Notes under the pieces: generated by a model | Databases searched by the model: none | What the model saw: the letters and a program-made list of their open reading frames with translations, nothing else | What the model was told of the DNA's origin: nothing | NCBI GenBank assembly: GCA_014871385.1 | Contig: CM026425.1 | Coordinates: 19,614,902 to 19,678,901 of the forward strand | Direction: 5' to 3' | DNA: 64,000 nt | DNA from: Ceratodon purpureus | Lineage: Eukaryota; Streptophyta; Bryopsida; Pseudoditrichales; Ditrichaceae | Position numbers and translations under genes: made by a program | Shown: positions 59,452 through 64,000 of the stretch, piece by piece | Layout of the letters: every line of letters starts with the position of its first letter | Numbering within the stretch: position 1 is the stretch's first letter

Positions 59452-59901
59452 GGTAGATAGACATTGATAGAGTGTTAAAACTGAGAGCCTTTAGATCATT
59501 GTTGACGGTTTTCGGTCTATTTTTTATTAACGATAGTATAATTGACCACAATAAGATATTATTTTTAGTATCTCTAAAAAAATCACACCTTTATGCTCTA
59601 TGTTCTATGCTCTACACTCACTTTGTAACTTTGCTGATTAGCTATCATAGAGGCAAAATTGGTACATTAGGGGAAATCTCGGGTCTCGACTCTCCAAGCG
59701 GCCTTTGGGGTTCCCACATGCCTAAAAATTTGGCCCAGCCCGTGCACTTTATCCGCTGGCACTTAAGGTGCCAGCAGGTCGCCAAATCGGTGTTTGGGGG
59801 GTCTAGCCAATCGCTACCAGCGACGGCGTGTGCCACTGCTGTCACCCCAGTGGACAATAGCGGATTGTGTTGTCAGCGAACAAGATATCCACCAATGAGA
59901 T
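59452..59901. other. Spacer with a degenerate TIR-like stretch and hairpin
   Basis: GCTCTATGTTCTATGCTCTACACTCAC-like sequence near 59593-59635 resembles a decayed left TIR (given here in pieces: CTCTACACTCAC, then TTTGTAACTTTGC). GCTGGCACTTAAGGTGCCAGC at about 59756-59776 can pair with an 8-bp stem. The 151-codon frame through here has no recognisable domain. Confidence 0.4.
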
Positions 59902-60210
59902 CAGCGACGCTATCTTGTGAGCGGTGAGCGGTGAGCAGTGAGCGGTGAGCACTAAATTTTCAATTTTTTAGGGAAAAATTTGATTTTTTTTTGAAATTTT
60001 TTTGAAATTTTTTTGAGAGCAATCAAACAATGGTGAGCAATTTAGGACACTTCGTTGGAATATATGAATGCAAATAAAGTAGACCCTATAACCGTGGAAT
60101 CAATCAAATGTGAATGGTTGGATATGAAAGCTTACTGTTCCAGTCACATACAGAATGTATATCCAATTTTTTAATTTTTTTTTTTTTTTGTATTATTGTA
60201 GTCGCGGATA

Positions 60211-60304
60211 CAAGAGAAGAATATTTCCAAGGCATGAAGGAATATTCTCCTCTCGGATCCGAGAGGAGAATATTCCTTCATGCCATGGAAATATTCTTCT
60301 CTTG
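60211..60304. repeat. 94-nt near-perfect palindrome
   Basis: Arms of 47 nt pair around GGATCC (centre between 60257 and 60258) with one mismatch (60230/60285). The arms carry GAATATTC-type and CTCTCGGATCCGAGAG sequences. It lies between the E4 end and the transposase stop codon, at the 3' side of the gene. Confidence 0.95.
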
Positions 60305-60483
60305 GTTTTATTTTACGGCCAAGACATTCAACAGGTGGACAATATATACGTAAATAGTGACCTTTATTTATGTTAAGCGGATTCCAAATCCATCACAAAG
60401 CCAAAACAAATCAATTCCGCTATTCATATAATGTACTCTTGAACTGTATTGGTCACTTGATTTCACAGTCTAACCATAAGAAA

Positions 60484-63400
60484 CTACTGAAGCGGTTGAG
60501 CAACTTTGGCCATCTCCAGAACACGCATAACTTCGTTGAAGCTGAAGCTAGGGGCGTGCATAAAAGTATCAACCTTGTAATCCATCTCACATAGATAGCG
60601 GAAGATATAATAAACATGCTTGCAGTACTTCCACTGTCCTCTTTTGCCAAGTGTTTCCGAAGTCATTTTCATGAAGTCAGGGCAAGTACATCCAGGGAAG
60701 TCCGTGATGGTGATACAATATATCGTTTCACTTGGACTCTTCAAGGAGATGACGCAGCCAAATCCTGGATATGGAATCGATGTGACATTTGTAATCCAGT
60801 AGTTGTTCATGAGACCCGCACTGCTCCACTTGTTGCGGTGGTCGGAGGTAGGAGCGTCAGAACTTCTCCTGATGGCATATCCGTTTCGAGTCGTCGGGTG
60901 TGTATCCGGATCGACAGGAACCGGGAAATGACTCCTTGGAAGCGGCATATTAGCAGAAACTTGGAAGTGACGACGAGGTGATAGTACTCCACGTTGTTGG
61001 AGTTGGAACCCGGCGTCTTCAAGAGCCAAAATCTCTTTGATGGTCAGGTTCGTGCCCCGTTTCACAGGCCAAGTCTGCGGGATAGATGGCCAATCGATCA
61101 CAAACGACTTCTTTGTGCCCTTCACACATCTATTAATGTCATCGGCGCAAAACCAAAAGTCAGTAGAAATATGGCGATCGGTTCTGAACTCCTTCTTCAG
61201 CTCTACATAGGTAGGAGCAGGCGTACCATGTGTACCTCGGCGCACTCGGGTATCGCACTTCTCATTTGTATGAGCCTGCATAGCTTGGCATTTTCGGTTA
61301 GACTTGCCGGACAGTCTGGCAATGTGCCACTTAGACGGGTCGCAATCTGTCTCCTGCACTGAAGTAGTGTGTTCAACACCGGAGTCAGGTTGAGAAAGAG
61401 CCTCCTCAATGCGTGCTCTGGTGGATCTCGTGCCATCACGAGGAATTGAATAATTCACTGTATCATAGCGATGCGAGTCATGGCTAGAACCAGGTGGCAA
61501 ATCTAACTTCCGTTTCGTAGATCCAAAAATCTCTGCACCTTCCAAGCCTCCTTTCTTCGTCAGTAAATCCTCGGCTCCCGGGTAGGAATTAACTGCCTCA
61601 GCAATCAACTTGGGGTCACCAGAGCGTTGCGCGTGGCGTAAACGAAGTTCTGCTCTGTCCGGACCTTTACCGCCCTTTCCTCCCTTCAGCCAAGACCGGT
61701 AACTAGTGATCTGCATGAATGCTCGGATCATATCATCCACTGTTGCCTCGTACAAACAGGTCATTGTGTTCCCTGATTGTTGAAGCCATCTGTTATGCAC
61801 GGTTTCCGCAAGGTTGCAGGAAGGCATGTCGGCTCTCTCGTCAAGAGTAAGATCCTGGGAAATACAATAAAGGAAATCAGGTCATTTTCAGGATTATAGA
61901 TAAAAAGAAAAGTATTCTACTGCTTGATGGGAGGTCTAGAAATGAATGAACTTACAAGCTGCATCGACCCTCCCCATTGTCTATATCGATAGTGCCAGAA
62001 AACCATCCAATCATTTAGATGACGCCTTCCTTCTTCAGTTGTAGCGCCTGATGAAAGCCACCACCCGCGGATGACGTTGTATTGCGCTTCTGCTTCCTCT
62101 TGAGTCTTTGCGTCCTTCCATACTTTGCACAAAGCTTTGTGTTGGTCTTGAAAGCTTGGCAATATATTCCGAGAAGTAGCCCTCTGAAGGCACTTTGTCC
62201 AGTGGAAAAGACAAGTGCGCTCCCGTTCTTCCATGGGATCATTGGGGTCTCCGTTCCCATACACCTTCCGAACAGCGTGCCAGTTGGCTCCAGCATTGTC
62301 AGCCATGAATCCTTTGAAATTAGTATTTTCAAGGCCGTTCTTGCGCATAACTTCATTGAGCTGGAGCCAAAATAACTCTTGAGCAGCAGCATCTTCGGAT
62401 TGCATGTCACAAAGGGCAATTGTCATAACTTTACAATACTTACTGTCATAAACGTGGCATGCCATAGTGGTCCAGTCAGCTACACGCCTAACATGGTCGA
62501 ACATGATCCAGCAGTCTTGAAGATCACCTCCAGGCTGCATGCGCTTCACCAAATCCACACCGCTTCCTGGACGATCACTGGACATCTTGAACAGAAACAC
62601 CTTGCCTTCATTCTGTCCAGGGAATTGATTACGGTGGATGAAATCAAAGTTGGAGTAATCCTTCAGCTCGAGGATGCTATCTGTGACTCCTCTCCCTTGA
62701 CAGAAAAACCTCTTCGATCCAGAAACAAAATTGCGTATATTCGGTGAAGAAAGAGTCTCAAATTGGTCCATTACAGCATCCATAGATGCTCCGCGAAGAT
62801 GACTGCCCCCTGCAGTAGGTCGGATCAGAGCATCGGCAAGATACTGCTTGCTGGCCGCTAAAACGATAACAGAGTTTTTGGCGTTAGGTGTCCTCTGAAC
62901 CTCCTTAGCTATGCAGTCAAACATGATATCCATAGAATCTTGACATCTGCCTTGAGATACAGGATGTCTATGACGTCCTAAATGAATCGCCGCACGGGTC
63001 ATACCATTGTCTGAAGACGACACATGATAAATTCTAGCATCGCACAATGCTAGACAACTAGGAGGTGTCTGACATACTTTGCATGTTAAAGTAGATTTCT
63101 CTGTGGGGAAGCCTCCCACAGAGAATGGTACTAAAGCTACGCCTGACCATTTAGTGCTATTTACCATCCCATCATTCCTGCAGATGTAATCACAACTCAT
63201 GTTGGGACATTGTAAGTGTCCGGTACAGGTTGACTTACGATATGTGAGGCCATATTCGTTCTTGATGTTTGTGGTCATGGTCTTGCACCAGGTGTGGCCA
63301 TCATACTGCTTGCTCATCCCGTCCATTCCACCTCCAAATGGATTTGGAACTCCTTCTGGTATAGGGGGCAGCTCGAAAATCTTGTCTCCATCATAGACTG

Positions 63401-64000
63401 GCGGTAAATACTTCACTTGTTCATGTTCAATAGTGTCGAAATCAATCTTTGATAATTCTGATCGGGAGCCCCTTCTTGATGCTGTCATTCTGATGGAAAA
63501 CATAATGCTCTTGTTTTTTTTGGAAGCAGGGTGAATAGGTGGATGCCCTGTAGACAATGACGCAGACATACTAGAACGACTACCCTGTCGAGATGGACGA
63601 CCTGAGTCTTGGGATCCACGACTCTGAAATGGATTTGACCTAGTGTCTCCTAGCTTGATCTCACTCTGAGTGTCATCATCCGAGTCACTCAACAAATGTA
63701 CTGAGTTGTCACTGGGTTCAATTTTGACAGATGCTAGACCAGGAACTTGAACTGTTGATGTGGAAGGAGGAGGGGTCAAAAGAACAGTAGACTCAGACAT
63801 CTGTGCATGTGATAACCCATAAACCTTGAAAGTTCCAGTGCTAAGAGCCCAGACGTAACCATCGGGTGTACTATCTTTCACTTGAAATACACACTCAAGA
63901 ATCTCACCATTATCATCAAAGACCTCTTCTTCCACGTAAATAGTCCCAGCTCTAAACCCAAACCTGAGGCTAAGTAATCGCTCCTCCACAACTACCTTAT
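60484..64000 (-). CDS. MULE transposase with SWIM finger, E4 type, no lesion seen, N-terminus outside window
   Basis: Exon 1 runs from the window edge to 61956 (GTAAGT donor) and exon 2 from 61854 (CCCAG acceptor) to the stop at 60484; both joins are phase 0, and the intron is at the same place as in copies 1 and E2. The frame is open to base 64000 (VVVEERLLSLRFGFR), with about 25 N-terminal residues missing. It has the zinc-binding region (STCTGHLQCPNMSCDY, CKVCQTPPSC, HLGRHRHPVS), the DDE core (VYDSKYCKVMTI, FMADNAGANW, CLFHW, EEAEAQYN) and the SWIM finger (CTCPDF to YCKHVYY). It is clearly diverged from copies 1-3, with a shorter low-complexity region. It is the best candidate for an active transposase here and might mobilise the others through the shared inner box. 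Confidence 0.88.

Larger units (their letters stand above)
59902..64000 (+). mobile_element. E4: diverged Mutator-like relative, right part outside window
   Basis: The left end is inferred near 59902. GAGCGGTGAGC units at 59919-59950 correspond to the GAGCGGAGAGC units of the other TIRs, and the inner box ACCCTATAACCGTGG is at 60083-60097. The transposase runs toward this end, opposite to its position in E0-E2, so either the end is the equivalent of a right end or the layout differs. The exact terminus and TSD are not established. Confidence 0.6.

Noticed and set aside
59472-59927. 151-codon plus-strand gene
   Set aside because: It crosses a degenerate TIR-like stretch and a hairpin, with no domain or conserved copy.

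Overview
This is eukaryotic nuclear DNA, most likely from a plant (land plant or streptophyte alga; a bryophyte or lycophyte is my guess, not proven). The evidence is short GT-AG introns of about 75-120 nt, 10-bp target-site duplications (TSDs) of the Mutator/MULE type, and two interrupted host genes of the plant-like FCP1-related HAD family, one of which carries the variant active-site motif LDLN. No rRNA, tRNA or CRISPR was seen.

Nearly the whole window is a nest of large (about 15.5 kb when full) Mutator-like DNA transposons. The consensus layout, left end to right end, is: left terminal inverted repeat (TIR); gene L (small orphan, rightward); a leftward multi-exon gene encoding a fusion of acidic region, RNA polymerase II CTD-like heptads, ParB-like domain and DNA-methyltransferase-like domain (here called MTF); a divergent promoter; a rightward two-exon MULE transposase with a C-terminal SWIM zinc finger; gene R (small orphan, leftward); a poly(A) tract; right TIR. 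The TIRs are built from short GCTCTCC/GCTCACC-type repeats and share an inner box, ACCCTATAACCGTGG.

Layout: E0 (1-11962, left end outside the window) has MTF copy A, a transposase with one in-frame stop, and gene R; it is inserted into the transposase gene of Em. Em (11963-23404, reversed) has a transposase fragment, an apparently intact MTF copy B and gene L; its left end lies 18 bp before the ATG of host gene H1. H1 (23423-38911) is a degenerate FCP1-like gene split by E1 (26026-38645), which is flanked by perfect TSDs; E1 has a decayed MTF copy C, an internally deleted transposase and gene R. Intergenic DNA with long hairpins follows (38912-40635). H2 (40636-57421) is a second FCP1-like gene split by E2 (40971-56480) with gene L, MTF copy D, a transposase with two lesions, and gene R. 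Between the right TIR of E2 and H2 sits a 492-bp copy of the H1 3' flank. An orphan exon (58173-58580), a solo left end (to 59451) and a diverged relative, E4 (about 59902 to the window edge), complete the window. E4 has the only transposase without visible lesions and a 94-nt near-perfect palindrome.

The striking system is a MULE family that pairs its transposase with a ParB/methyltransferase/CTD-mimic protein. By analogy with VANDAL-type MULEs, which carry an anti-silencing factor, the second protein may act on host chromatin or transcription, or mark element DNA; this is inference. In every copy the second intron of MTF holds a different tandem satellite.
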